Positions 14,422 to 23,943 are shown, counted from the first letter of the stretch. The stretch is 64,000 nucleotides of DNA from Streptomyces sp. HM190 (GCF_009857135.1 NZ_CP047318.1:6200001-6264000); one strand, 5' to 3'. The notes: generated by a model from the sequence alone, not told the origin. Program-made: numbers and translations.

Positions 14422-17373
14422 TCAGCCGTCGTTCGGGCCCGTCACCAGCCCCAGCATCCGCTCCGCCTCCGCACGACGCGCCACCGCCGTCTCGCCCGCA
14501 CGGCCGTCGGCGCCGGCGTCACCGCCCTCGCCGTCGGCGTACGCGGCCAGCACGCTCCGTGCCCGCCCCGCCGCGTCGGCCGCCCGCCGGAGGTCCGCCT
14601 CCAGCCACCCGGCCGCGAGTTCCGCGCCGGTCCGCGCGTCGAGGAAGTCGGCCCCCAGGGAGCCGTACACCGTCACCGCCCGCTCGACGAGCCCGAGCGC
14701 CTCCTCGAACACCGGCCGGTAGGAGTCGAGTTCGGCGTCCTCGGCGACGGACCGGGCGAGCAGGTCGCCGAACTGCCGGTAGGTCTCGCCGAGTTCCGCG
14801 TGGATCCGCAGCCGGTTCTCCTCGCCGGTGACGTCCGACAGGGCCGCCTCGCACCCGGCCACCGCGTCACCCATCAACGCGCGGGCGGCGTCGAGGCCCG
14901 CACCCTCCTGCGCGGCGTACCAGGCCCGCGCCCGCAGCGCCCGCAAATACCCGTGGACGTTGCCCAGCTCTCCCCAGAGGGCGCCCGCGCGTTCGTACGC
15001 CCGGTCCGCCTCGGCGGGCAGCCCCGCGCGGGCGAGGGCCTCCGCGGCGAGGTGCGCGAGCACCGCGTGGTCGCGCTGCTCCGGCCAGTGCCGGGTGATG
15101 TCGGCGGCCCGCAGCCACCGGTCGGCCGCCTCACGGTGCTCGCCCATCTCGGTGTGGCAGTCGCCGAGCCACCACAGGGTCTGGGCGACGGCGCCGTCCC
15201 CGTGGACCTCGGCGGTCAGCTCCACCAGGGCCGACTCCAGTACCTCGGCCGCCTCCGCCCAGCGCCCCTGCCGCAGCAGGAACCCGCCGAGCAGATGCCG
15301 GGCCCAGGAACCGAGCGTCCGGCTCTCACCGGCCTCGTCGGCCCAGTGCGCCGCCTCCAGCGCGTGCGCGGCGCCCTGTTCGACCCGGTCGGCGGCGCCG
15401 AGGAGTTCGGCCAGCTGGACGTGGAGCTGGGCGTGCCCCATCGGCTCCAGCTCCGTACCGCCGTGCTCCAGCGCCGCACGGGCCGCCCGCTCGGCCCGCT
15501 CCAGGTCCCCGAGCTGCTGCGCGAGCCCCGCGAGCCTGGCCTCGTACTGCACCGCGAACCAGGGCGCCCCGGCCGTCACGTACCGCTCCGCGGCCTCCTC
15601 GAACAGCGCGGCCGCGCGCTCCGCGTCCCCGCCGTGTTCGGCCAGCTCCCCGAGCATGGCCCGCGCCTCCGCGGCCCGCGAGGCCAGCCGCACGTCCCGT
15701 GCGCGGTGGGGTTCGACGAACTCCGCCAGCTCCCGCACGGCGGCCTCGGCGGCGCCCGCCGCGCTCTCGTCCCGGTCCGCCTCCTCCAGCCGCCGCATGA
15801 GTATCCGGGCCCGCCCCACCAGCACCGACGCCGTCTGCCGCAGACCGGTGGCGCCTGCCGCGTGGAGCGCGAGGACCTTCTCGTACGGCTCACCGAGCAG
15901 GTCCATAGCCTCCTCGGTGTGCCCGTTCAGGGCGTGGACCGTCGCCCCGCGCGCGCGTGCCGCCAGCGCCTCGCCCGGGTCACCGGCCTCCTCGTACAAC
16001 TCGGCCGCGTGCTCGAACAGGGCCCGTCCCTCCGGCCCGAGTCCGATCGCCCGGTGGTCGACGATCTCCGCCCGGTCATGGGCGCCCAGCTCCGCGCCGT
16101 CCGCCTCGGCGGCACGCGCCACCGCCGCCCACGCCCCCACGGACTCCGGGTGCAGGGACTCCGACAGCCGCCGCGCCTCGGCGAGGAGCGCGGGCAGGTC
16201 GTCCGGCGCCGGTGCCGCCTCGACGCGCTCCGTGGCCGGGGGCCGCCGGGGCGCCGGGACCGGCACCGTACGCGTCGACCGCACGCCCAGCGGCAGCCGG
16301 TCCACCAGCGGCGGCCGGTCCATCCGCTCCCGGACCTGGGCGCTGACGTACGCCGTGCCGTTGCGCTCGTCGAACCGGGCGGCCAGGGAGAGCGCCTCCA
16401 CGCGCGCGTGCGCGGCCAGTTCGGCGGCGGTCCAGGCACGGCCGGCGGGACCGGGGACGGTCTGCTCGGCGAAACCACGGCTGACCAGGCGGTCCATGAG
16501 GAGCGCCACCACCGCCGTGAAGTCGACCTTGCTGCGCGGGTCCCCGGAGTCCGTGAAGTACGCCGGACGCTCGGCCAGCAGCTCCAGACCACGCGCCTCG
16601 TTGCCCGTCAGCGCGCAGAACTCCACGTGGTCCGCGTACGCGCCCCGCATGCTCTCCATGGCCCGCACCAGCCGGAAACCCCGCAGATGGTGGGCGCGCG
16701 CCTCGTCCAGGCGGCCCAGCCGCAGCAGCGGCAGCAGGGAGGACGCCAGCACGGTGTGCGGCTCGTGGGCGCACGTGTACTCGCCCTCCAGGACCGGCGC
16801 CCACAGCCGCAGCGCCTCGTCGTCGCGGCGCTGCCGCGCCTGCCACCAGCCCTGGCCGTGCAGCTCGCACGCGTGGCAGTCCGCCATGCTGTCCCGGTCT
16901 GCCGCCAGCCACGCCTCGTACGCCCGCTCGGCCCGCGCCAGGTCACCGACGTGCGCGGCCACACTGAACTCGGCGCTGCGCACCGCCCGTTCCGAGTGCC
17001 CGGCCAGCCGGTAGCGGTGCTCCATCTCGCCGAGCCACTTCTCGATCGAGGCGAGCGGCACGTGCGGCTGGTTGAGCATCCCGGCCGAAACCCACTTGAA
17101 CACCCAGTGCAGCGAGTGGACCTCGTACTCGTCGAAGTCCTCGGGGCGCTCGTCCCACATGCGCAGCAGCCGCGCGAAGGGGACGAACATCTTGTCCTTC
17201 TCGGAGCTGTAGTTGTAGACCTTCAGCTGGTGCCCGAGCGCCTCGATCACGGCGAGCGGGATGTTCAGCCGCTCGGCCTCGGCGAGCAGCCGCTCCGCGC
17301 GCGCGTTGCGGGCGGGGCCCTCCGGCTGCTCGTAGTTCTCCGCCATGGCCCGGCGCAGTTCGTCGAAGTCCAT
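14422..17373 (-). CDS. Large helical-repeat (TPR-like) protein paired with HSP90-family gene
   Basis: A 983-residue protein built almost wholly of helical hairpins with TPR-like spacing (for example AERAYEAWLAADRD, AELYEEAGDPGEALAARARG, AAALFEEAAERYVTAGAPW, EEALGLVERAVTVYGSLGADF). The N-terminal 230 residues (MDFDELRRAMAENYEQPEG...) look like a distinct helical region with a Cys/His-containing patch, DCHACELHGQGWW. No catalytic motif, signal peptide or membrane segment is seen. The ATG at 17373 lies 8 bp after the stop of the HSP90-family gene, so the two form an operon. By analogy with eukaryotic TPR co-chaperones it may be a client or partner adaptor; that is inference only. Confidence 0.85.
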   Translation of the reverse strand: MDFDELRRAMAENYEQPEGPARNARAERLLAEAERLNIPLAVIEALGHQLKVYNYSSEKDKMFVPFARLLRMWDERPEDFDEYEVHSLHWVFKWVSAGMLNQPHVPLASIEKWLGEMEHRYRLAGHSERAVRSAEFSVAAHVGDLARAERAYEAWLAADRDSMADCHACELHGQGWWQARQRRDDEALRLWAPVLEGEYTCAHEPHTVLASSLLPLLRLGRLDEARAHHLRGFRLVRAMESMRGAYADHVEFCALTGNEARGLELLAERPAYFTDSGDPRSKVDFTAVVALLMDRLVSRGFAEQTVPGPAGRAWTAAELAAHARVEALSLAARFDERNGTAYVSAQVRERMDRPPLVDRLPLGVRSTRTVPVPAPRRPPATERVEAAPAPDDLPALLAEARRLSESLHPESVGAWAAVARAAEADGAELGAHDRAEIVDHRAIGLGPEGRALFEHAAELYEEAGDPGEALAARARGATVHALNGHTEEAMDLLGEPYEKVLALHAAGATGLRQTASVLVGRARILMRRLEEADRDESAAGAAEAAVRELAEFVEPHRARDVRLASRAAEARAMLGELAEHGGDAERAAALFEEAAERYVTAGAPWFAVQYEARLAGLAQQLGDLERAERAARAALEHGGTELEPMGHAQLHVQLAELLGAADRVEQGAAHALEAAHWADEAGESRTLGSWARHLLGGFLLRQGRWAEAAEVLESALVELTAEVHGDGAVAQTLWWLGDCHTEMGEHREAADRWLRAADITRHWPEQRDHAVLAHLAAEALARAGLPAEADRAYERAGALWGELGNVHGYLRALRARAWYAAQEGAGLDAARALMGDAVAGCEAALSDVTGEENRLRIHAELGETYRQFGDLLARSVAEDAELDSYRPVFEEALGLVERAVTVYGSLGADFLDARTGAELAAGWLEADLRRAADAAGRARSVLAAYADGEGGDAGADGRAGETAVARRAEAERMLGLVTGPNDG

Positions 17374-17381
17374 GACGTCCC

Positions 17382-19232
17382 TCACGGTCGGCCGCCCTCC
17401 TGCCCGCTGTCGCTGTGCGTGGCCCACTCCAGGAGGCCCAGGAACGCGCGGTTCAGGAGCGCCGAGTCCGCCGGCCTGAGCGGGCGCTGCGCCATCAGCA
17501 GGGCCTGCCCGTACAGGGACTCGGTGGCGGTGCCGATCAGCTCGGGGTCGTGCAGGGCACCGATCCGCCGGATCAGCGGGTTGAGGTGGTTCAGCACCAG
17601 CCGCGCGCGCGGGGCACTGCCGCGCAGCGAGCCGAGGATGCCCGCCCACAGGTCGTCGGCCTGCTCCTCGGCCTCCGCGCGGGCCTGCTCGTGCCGGGAG
17701 GAACGGTCGTCCAGGTGCAGCGCGGGCACCGACAGCGGATGGAACGCCCGCAGCACCACGTCGCAGCCCAGGGGGTCGAGCTTCGCCCGCGCGGCCGACA
17801 GGAAACCCGCCAGCGCCAGCTCCTCGTCCGGATCGGGCGCGTCCAGATGCGCGGTCACCGTGTCCGCGTCCAACTCCGCGACCATCGTGCCCGGCCGCAC
17901 CGACGGCAGCGCCTCGACCAGCTCGCTGTCGTACGTGTAACCGCCGTTGACCACCCCGACGCCCTGCGCGGACGCGATCGGCGCGACCTGGCGGTACTCC
18001 TCGACCGTCCGGGTGAAGTGCACCACCGGGTGCCGCTGCGCGAACTCCTCCAGGGACAGACGTCCGTCGGTCGTCTCGAAGGGCAGCCACGGCAGCATCG
18101 TGCGCAGCATCTCCTCGTCGTGCCGCGCCAGGGACTTCACGCCCAGGTAGTGCACCGAGAGGAAGGCCGCGAGCCGCTCCGGATCCCCTGCGGCGAGACC
18201 GGTCAGCCAGCCGCGGATCCGGTCGCCCAGCGCCTCCCGGACCGCCGCGAGGGTCTCGTCCTCGTACAGCGACTCCCGGGACGCGGTGGGCCGCAGGCTG
18301 TCCGTGTCGAGCACACAGCGCACGAAGAACGCCCACTCCGGCAGCAGCTGTTCGGCCCGCTCCGTGAGCAGCATGCCCTTCAGGTGGACCCGGTGGCCCG
18401 CCCGCTGCGCCGGGCTGACCGCGGACGGCAGCACATACGCCACACCCCGCACCCCGGCCAGCGGCACGTCCAGCTCGATCGCGTCGAGCGGGGTGAACCC
18501 GAACAGGTCGTGGCAGTGCCGCGCGAGGGCCACCCGCCGGGTCGCGGGGGAGGGGTACGGCCGGTCCCAGGGCGCCGGCAGATCCGTGACCGCCTCCTCG
18601 CCCACCCGGACGTCGTAGGGCAGCAGCGCGCCGAAGTCCCGCGCCAGCGACAGCACGCGCGCGTGCGAGAGCCACTCCGCCGCGCCCGGACGCGCGACCA
18701 GGTGCACGGTCGTCCCCGGCTCGGGGCGCGCCTCGTCGGGCAGCGTCCGCACCGTGTACGACCCGTCGTCGGTCGCCGTCCACTCCACGGGGGCCGCGCC
18801 GGGCGTACGGGCGCTGCGGCTGACGACCCGGATGCGCTCGGCGACCACGAAGCACGCCAGCAACCCGATGCCGAACTGCCCGAGGAAGTCCGAGCGGACC
18901 TCCTGCAGCCCGTCGGCCCGCTTGGAGCTGCGGCCGATCGTGGCGAGGAGGCTGTGCACGTCGGACTCGGTGAGCCCCACGCCGGAGTCCTCCACCCGCA
19001 GCGCGTCGCCCTCGGCGGACAGCCGCACGCGGGCGGGCGCGTCGGGCTCCTCGGCCCGCCGCGCGGTGATCGCGTCCACCGCGTTCTGCAGCAGCTCGCG
19101 CAGGTAGACCTTCGGACTGGAATAGAGGTGGTGCGAGAGCAGATCCACCAGGCCACGCAGATCGACCTGGAACGTGTGAGGTGACTGTGGAGTCTGGGAT
19201 GCCTGGGATGACTGTGAGGTCATTGAGTCCAT
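17382..19232 (-). CDS. HSP90-family (HtpG-like) GHKL ATPase
   Basis: The 616-residue protein has the HSP90 N-terminal ATPase motifs: ELLQNAVDAITARR (N box), VEDSGVGLTESDVHSLL (G1), FLGQFGIGLLACFVVAERIRV (lid/G2) and GTTVHLVARP (G3). In the middle domain, PTASRESLYED carries the conserved Arg that contacts the ATP gamma-phosphate. The C-terminal third is divergent from HtpG and lacks the eukaryotic MEEVD tail. Two starts are possible, ATG 19232 or ATG 19223 (MTSQSSQ); neither has a strong RBS. It shares an intergenic region with divergent recG and is followed 8 bp later by the helical-repeat gene. Its clients are unknown. Confidence 0.88.
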   Translation of the reverse strand: MDSMTSQSSQASQTPQSPHTFQVDLRGLVDLLSHHLYSSPKVYLRELLQNAVDAITARRAEEPDAPARVRLSAEGDALRVEDSGVGLTESDVHSLLATIGRSSKRADGLQEVRSDFLGQFGIGLLACFVVAERIRVVSRSARTPGAAPVEWTATDDGSYTVRTLPDEARPEPGTTVHLVARPGAAEWLSHARVLSLARDFGALLPYDVRVGEEAVTDLPAPWDRPYPSPATRRVALARHCHDLFGFTPLDAIELDVPLAGVRGVAYVLPSAVSPAQRAGHRVHLKGMLLTERAEQLLPEWAFFVRCVLDTDSLRPTASRESLYEDETLAAVREALGDRIRGWLTGLAAGDPERLAAFLSVHYLGVKSLARHDEEMLRTMLPWLPFETTDGRLSLEEFAQRHPVVHFTRTVEEYRQVAPIASAQGVGVVNGGYTYDSELVEALPSVRPGTMVAELDADTVTAHLDAPDPDEELALAGFLSAARAKLDPLGCDVVLRAFHPLSVPALHLDDRSSRHEQARAEAEEQADDLWAGILGSLRGSAPRARLVLNHLNPLIRRIGALHDPELIGTATESLYGQALLMAQRPLRPADSALLNRAFLGLLEWATHSDSGQEGGRP

Positions 19233-19423
19233 CGTCGCAGCGCCGGTGGGGTGGGGTCGGGCGACGGCGCGGGGTAGGGCGGTCCCGCGAGACGGTGACC
19301 GCGGACGGGAGGCGGCACGGGCCTTCGCTACAGGCCCGGGAGTGCGCCATCCTAGGCGCGAACGACCCGCCTGACCAGCGGATTTCAAGCACGTATACGG
19401 GATTGTCAGTGCCGTGGTGTGCA

Positions 19424-22400
19424 ATGGATCCCGTGCCCGCGCTCGAAGAACCGCTCAAGAACACGCTCGGCGCCGCCACCGCGAAGGTGATGGCCGAGCA
19501 CCTCGGCCTGCACACCGTCGGAGACCTGCTGCACCACTATCCCCGCAGGTACGAGGAGCGCGGGCAGCTCACCCACCTCGCCGACCTGCCCATGGACGAG
19601 CACGTCACGGTGGTCGCCCAGGTCGCGGACGCCCGTCTGCACACCTTCGCCTCCGCCAAGGCCCCCCGAGGCAAGGGCCAGCGCCTGGAGGTCACCATCA
19701 CCGACGGCAGCGGCCGCCTCCAGCTGGTCTTCTTCGGCAACGGCGTGCACAAGCCCCACAAGGAGCTCCTCCCCGGCACCCGCGCCCTCTTCGCCGGCAA
19801 GGTCTCCGTCTTCAACCGCCGTCTCCAGCTGGCCCACCCGGCGTACGAACTGCTGCGCGGCGACGACGTGTCGGAGACGGTCGACAGCTGGGCCGGCGCC
19901 CTCATCCCGATCTACCCGGCCACCGCGAAGCTGGAGTCCTGGAAGATCGCCAAGGCGGTGCAGACGGTCCTGCCGAGCGCCCAGGAGGCCGTGGACCCCC
20001 TCCCCGAGGCCCTGCGTGCGGGCCGGGGCCTGGTCTCCCTCCCCGAGGCCCTCCTGAAGATCCACCGCCCCCACACCAGGGCCGACATCGAGGGCGCCCG
20101 GGACCGCCTCAAGTGGGACGAGGCCTTCGTCCTCCAGGTGGCCCTCGCCCGACGCCGGCACGCCGACGCCCAACTCCCCGCCGTGGCCCGCCGCCCCACC
20201 CCGGACGGCCTGCTCGCCGCCTTCGACGCCCGCCTGCCGTTCACTCTCACCGAGGGCCAGCGGAAGGTCTCCGGGGAGATCTTCGACGACCTCGCCACCG
20301 AACACCCGATGCACCGGCTGCTCCAGGGAGAAGTGGGGTCCGGGAAGGCACAGCCCCTCGATTCCCTGGTTCTGACCCCTTCGGGATTCCGGCGAATGGG
20401 CGACATGTCGCGCGGGGACGAGGTGATCGTGCCCACCGGCGAGATCGCCCTCGTGAGCGGTGTCTTTCCCCAGGGGGAGCGTGATGTGTGGCGCGTCGTC
20501 CTCTCCGACGGAAGCTCGGTGGAATGCGATGACGAGCACCTGTGGATCGTCGGCACCAGTTGCGGATGGCGTCGCGGGCAAGCACCCAAGGTGATGACCA
20601 CAAGGGAAATCCGCCACGACCTCCACACGGCCAATGGTTCGTCGAAGTGGTACATCCCTTCGGCGACCCCGGTCGACCTCGGAGACGACTCCGCGCTGCC
20701 TCTCGATCCCTACCTGTTCGGTCTCCTTCTGGCTGGCGGCTCCTTCCGCCACGATCTGCGCCTGTCCACCGTCGACCCGGAGATCCACGAAGCCGTGGCG
20801 ACGTCGGTGGCACCGGAGTGCCGACTCGTGCCTGTTCCGGGTTCCCGCTGCGACTACACGATTCAGCTGACCCGGCGCCTGGGCGGATCACGCAACCCCG
20901 TGATCCGGACCCTGCGGGACCTGGGCCTGTGGGGCGTGACGTCTCACGGCACATTCGTCCCCGACGTGTTCAAGAACTCGTCGATCAAGAACCGCCTCGC
21001 ATTGCTGCAGGGACTCCTGGACACCGACGGCACTGTGGATCTGAACGGGCTGAGCGTCTCGCTCTGTTCGACCTCTTCCAGACTCGCGGAGGACGTCGCG
21101 TGGATCGTACGGTCGCTCGGCGGCCGTGCCCGAGTGCTTCCGAAGAAGGCCGCCTTCAACGTATCGGTGGCCCTTCCCGACGAGTTCCCTCCGTTCCGGC
21201 TGACCCGAAAAGCCGAACGAACCCGCCCCCGGCCGAAGTACCACACGTTCCGGCGGGGCATCCGCGAAGTCGCGTACGTGGGACGCAAGCCCGTCCAGTG
21301 CATCAGCGTCGCCCATCCGAGCCACGCGTACATCACGGACCACTTCACTGTCACCCACAACACGATGGTGGCCCTGCGCGCCATGCTGGCCGTGGTGGAC
21401 GCCGGCGGACAGGCGGCCATGCTCGCGCCGACCGAGGTGCTCGCCCAGCAGCACCACCGGTCGGTCACGGAGATGATGGGCGAGCTGGCCGAGGGCGGCA
21501 TGCTGGGCGGCGCCGAGCACGCCACCAAGGTGGTCCTGCTCACCGGCTCGATGGGCGCGGCGGCCCGCCGTCAGGCCCTCCTCGACCTCGTCACCGGCGA
21601 GGCCGGCATCGTCATCGGCACCCACGCGCTGATCGAGGACAAGGTGCAGTTCCACGACCTGGGCCTGGTCGTCGTCGACGAACAGCACCGCTTCGGCGTG
21701 GAGCAGCGCGACGCCTTGCGTGGCAAGGGCAAGCAGCCGCCGCACCTCCTCGTCATGACGGCCACCCCCATCCCTCGCACCGTCGCCATGACCGTCTTCG
21801 GCGACCTGGAGACCTCGGTCCTCGACCAACTCCCGGCGGGCCGTTCGCCGATCGCCAGCCATGTCGTCCCCGCCGCCGACAAGCCGCACTTCCTCGCCCG
21901 CGCCTGGGAGCGGGTCCGCGAGGAGGTGGAGAACGGCCACCAGGCGTATGTGGTCTGCCCCCGCATCGGCGACGACGCCGACGAGCAGACCGGCCCCGGG
22001 AAGAGCAGGAAGTCCCCGGAGGACGAGGCCGAGAAGCGCCCGCCCCTCGCCGTCCTCGACATCGCCGACCAGCTCACCCAGGGCCCTCTGCGCGGCCTCC
22101 CGGTCGAGGTCCTGCACGGCCGCATGCACCCGGACGACAAGGACGCGGTCATGCGCCGTTTCGCCGCCGGCGAGACCAAGGTCCTGGTGGCGACCACGGT
22201 CATCGAGGTCGGCGTCAACGTCCCGAACGCGACGGCGATGGTCATCATGGACGCCGACCGCTTCGGCGTCTCCCAGCTCCACCAGCTCCGCGGCCGGGTC
22301 GGCCGGGGTTCCGCCCCCGGCCTCTGCCTCCTGGTCACGGAGATGCCCGAGGCCAGCGCCGCCCGCCAGCGCCTGGGCGCCGTCGCCTCCACTCTCGACG

Positions 22401-22651
22401 GCTTCGAACTCTCCCGCATCGACCTCGAACAGCGTCGCGAGGGCGACGTCCTCGGCCAGGCCCAGTCCGGTGCCCGCACCAGCCTGCGCGTGCTCACCGT
22501 CATCGACGACGAGGAGATCATCGCGGAGGCGCGGCAGGAGGCGGCGTCGGTGGTGGCCGCCGACCCGGAACTCGAGTCCTTCCCGGGCCTGAGAACCGCC
22601 CTGGACGCCCTGCTGGACGAGGAGAGGGAGCAGTACCTGGAGAAGGGCTGA
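19424..22651 (+). CDS. recG: ATP-dependent DNA helicase RecG, intein-containing precursor
   Basis: RecG remodels stalled replication forks and Holliday junctions. The 1075-residue precursor holds an N-terminal wedge/OB domain (about residues 60-150), then the helicase core. The Walker A motif GEVGSGK-T is split after Lys308 by a 338-residue intein (residues 309-646); removal gives a normal 737-residue RecG with GEVGSGKTMVALRAML. After the intein come VVVDEQHRFGVEQR (motif II), MTATPIPRT (motif III), ATTVIEVGVNVPNA and HQLRGRVGRG (motifs V/VI). ATG 19424 (MDPVPALEEPL) gives the family N terminus. Without splicing the ATPase site would be destroyed, so activity depends on the intein. Confidence 0.95.
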   Translation: MDPVPALEEPLKNTLGAATAKVMAEHLGLHTVGDLLHHYPRRYEERGQLTHLADLPMDEHVTVVAQVADARLHTFASAKAPRGKGQRLEVTITDGSGRLQLVFFGNGVHKPHKELLPGTRALFAGKVSVFNRRLQLAHPAYELLRGDDVSETVDSWAGALIPIYPATAKLESWKIAKAVQTVLPSAQEAVDPLPEALRAGRGLVSLPEALLKIHRPHTRADIEGARDRLKWDEAFVLQVALARRRHADAQLPAVARRPTPDGLLAAFDARLPFTLTEGQRKVSGEIFDDLATEHPMHRLLQGEVGSGKAQPLDSLVLTPSGFRRMGDMSRGDEVIVPTGEIALVSGVFPQGERDVWRVVLSDGSSVECDDEHLWIVGTSCGWRRGQAPKVMTTREIRHDLHTANGSSKWYIPSATPVDLGDDSALPLDPYLFGLLLAGGSFRHDLRLSTVDPEIHEAVATSVAPECRLVPVPGSRCDYTIQLTRRLGGSRNPVIRTLRDLGLWGVTSHGTFVPDVFKNSSIKNRLALLQGLLDTDGTVDLNGLSVSLCSTSSRLAEDVAWIVRSLGGRARVLPKKAAFNVSVALPDEFPPFRLTRKAERTRPRPKYHTFRRGIREVAYVGRKPVQCISVAHPSHAYITDHFTVTHNTMVALRAMLAVVDAGGQAAMLAPTEVLAQQHHRSVTEMMGELAEGGMLGGAEHATKVVLLTGSMGAAARRQALLDLVTGEAGIVIGTHALIEDKVQFHDLGLVVVDEQHRFGVEQRDALRGKGKQPPHLLVMTATPIPRTVAMTVFGDLETSVLDQLPAGRSPIASHVVPAADKPHFLARAWERVREEVENGHQAYVVCPRIGDDADEQTGPGKSRKSPEDEAEKRPPLAVLDIADQLTQGPLRGLPVEVLHGRMHPDDKDAVMRRFAAGETKVLVATTVIEVGVNVPNATAMVIMDADRFGVSQLHQLRGRVGRGSAPGLCLLVTEMPEASAARQRLGAVASTLDGFELSRIDLEQRREGDVLGQAQSGARTSLRVLTVIDDEEIIAEARQEAASVVAADPELESFPGLRTALDALLDEEREQYLEKG
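20348..21361 (+). mobile_element. Intein in RecG Walker A, class 3-like, with LAGLIDADG domain
   Basis: The 338-residue insert begins with Ala (not Cys/Ser) and ends VTHN, followed by extein Thr. It has an N-terminal Hint block (SLVLTPSGFRRMGDMSRGDEV), a block B with Trp66 in DDEHLW, a block F with Cys318 in KPVQCISV, and Thr336 in TVTHN. Ala1 with this Trp-Cys-Thr set is the class 3 intein signature, where the block F Cys is the first nucleophile. Residues about 118-265 are a DOD/LAGLIDADG endonuclease: the second helix LLQGLLDTDGTVD is intact, whereas the first, YLFGLLLAGGSF, lacks the usual acidic residue. The DNA looks less GC-rich at third positions than the flanking recG, consistent with horizontal arrival. 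Confidence 0.92.
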
Positions 22652-22849
22652 GGAGAGCCCCGCACGGCCGGGGGCGCGGTGCCGCGCGCGGGCCTGCGAG
22701 AGCCCGGCCGTGTGCCGTGCGGGCTCCCGCACGAGGCGAGCCGCTCCCTCCCCGACCGTCGATCCCCCTCCGCGTGCCTGCGGCAGGCACCCGTCCCTTT
22801 TCGCCTGACAGACTGGAGGCGTAGCCGCCCCCTCCTCCAAGGACCCAAG

Positions 22850-23437
22850 ATGACCCGCGTGATCGCCGGCCGAGCCGGCGGACGCCGCCTGGCCGTCCCG
22901 CCAGGGAACGGCACCCGCCCCACCTCCGATCGCGCACGCGAGGGCCTCTTCTCCACCTGGCAGGCACTCCTCGGCGGCCCCCTCGACGGCGAACGCGTCC
23001 TCGACCTCTACGCGGGCTCCGGAGCCGTGGGCCTGGAAGCCCTCTCCCGCGGCGCCGCCCACACCCTCCTCGTCGAGGCGGACGCCCGCGCCGCCCGGAC
23101 GGTCCGCGACAACGTCCGGACGCTCGGCCTCCCCGGCGCCGAGGTCAGGTCGGGCAAAGCGGAACAGATCATCCAGGGTCCGGCCCCCGAGGAGCCGTAC
23201 GACATCGTCTTCCTCGACCCCCCGTACGCCGTCCCGGACGGCGATCTTCGGGAGATCCTGCTCACACTCCGTACGGGAGGCTGGCTCGCCGAGGAAGCCA
23301 TCGTCACCGTGGAGCGCAGCACCAGAGGCGGTGAATTCGCCTGGCCGACCGGTTTCGAAGCGCTCCGGGCCCGCCGATACGGCGAGGGAACGTTTTGGTA
23401 CGGTCGCGCCGCCTCTACGTGCGAAGACGCACGATGA
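22850..23437 (+). CDS. rsmD: 16S rRNA (guanine(966)-N2)-methyltransferase RsmD
   Basis: RsmD methylates G966 of 16S rRNA. The 195-residue protein has the SAM-binding motif DLYAGSGAVGLEALSRGA near residue 51 and the catalytic motif DIVFLDPPY near residue 121, with the N-terminal MTRVIAGRAGGRRL typical of the family. The ATG at 22850 is the homologous start. coaD begins 26 bp after its stop, as in many actinobacteria. Confidence 0.94.
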   Translation: MTRVIAGRAGGRRLAVPPGNGTRPTSDRAREGLFSTWQALLGGPLDGERVLDLYAGSGAVGLEALSRGAAHTLLVEADARAARTVRDNVRTLGLPGAEVRSGKAEQIIQGPAPEEPYDIVFLDPPYAVPDGDLREILLTLRTGGWLAEEAIVTVERSTRGGEFAWPTGFEALRARRYGEGTFWYGRAASTCEDAR

Positions 23438-23463
23438 CCGGACCGGAGAGCGAGGGATCCCAA

Positions 23464-23943
23464 GTGCGCCGCGCCGTCTGTCCCGGGTCGTTCGACCCCA
23501 TCACCAATGGACACCTCGACATCATTGGCCGCGCCTCCAAGCTGTACGACGAGGTCTATGTCGCGGTGATGATCAACAAGTCGAAGAAGGGCCTGTTCGA
23601 GGTGGAGGAGCGGATCGACCTGATCCGCGAGGTCACCGCCGAGTACGCCAACGTACGCGTCGAGGCCTTCCACGGCCTGCTCGTCGACTTCTGCAAACAG
23701 CGCGACATCCCCGCCATCGTCAAGGGCCTGCGAGCCGTCAGCGACTTCGACTACGAGCTGCAGATGGCCCAGATGAACATCGGCCTCTCCGGTGTGGAGA
23801 CCCTCTTCGTCCCCACCAACCCCACCTACAGCTTCCTGTCGTCCTCGCTGGTCAAGGAGGTCGCCACCTGGGGCGGCGACGTCTCCCACCTGGTGCCGCC
23901 CGTCGTCCTCGACGCCCTCACCGACCGCCTGCGCCGCGCCTAA
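23464..23943 (+). CDS. coaD: Phosphopantetheine adenylyltransferase
   Basis: CoaD makes dephospho-CoA from 4'-phosphopantetheine and ATP. The protein has CPGSFDPITNGHLDII (TxGH nucleotidyl-transfer motif), KGLRAVSDFDYELQMAQMN and the C-terminal SFLSSSLVKEV motif. The GTG at 23464 gives 159 residues, the same as E. coli CoaD, and has GAGGGA upstream; an in-frame ATG at 23434 would add ten residues. The stop codon TAA is formed across the left edge of the inverted-repeat element that follows. Confidence 0.95.
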   Translation: MRRAVCPGSFDPITNGHLDIIGRASKLYDEVYVAVMINKSKKGLFEVEERIDLIREVTAEYANVRVEAFHGLLVDFCKQRDIPAIVKGLRAVSDFDYELQMAQMNIGLSGVETLFVPTNPTYSFLSSSLVKEVATWGGDVSHLVPPVVLDALTDRLRRA

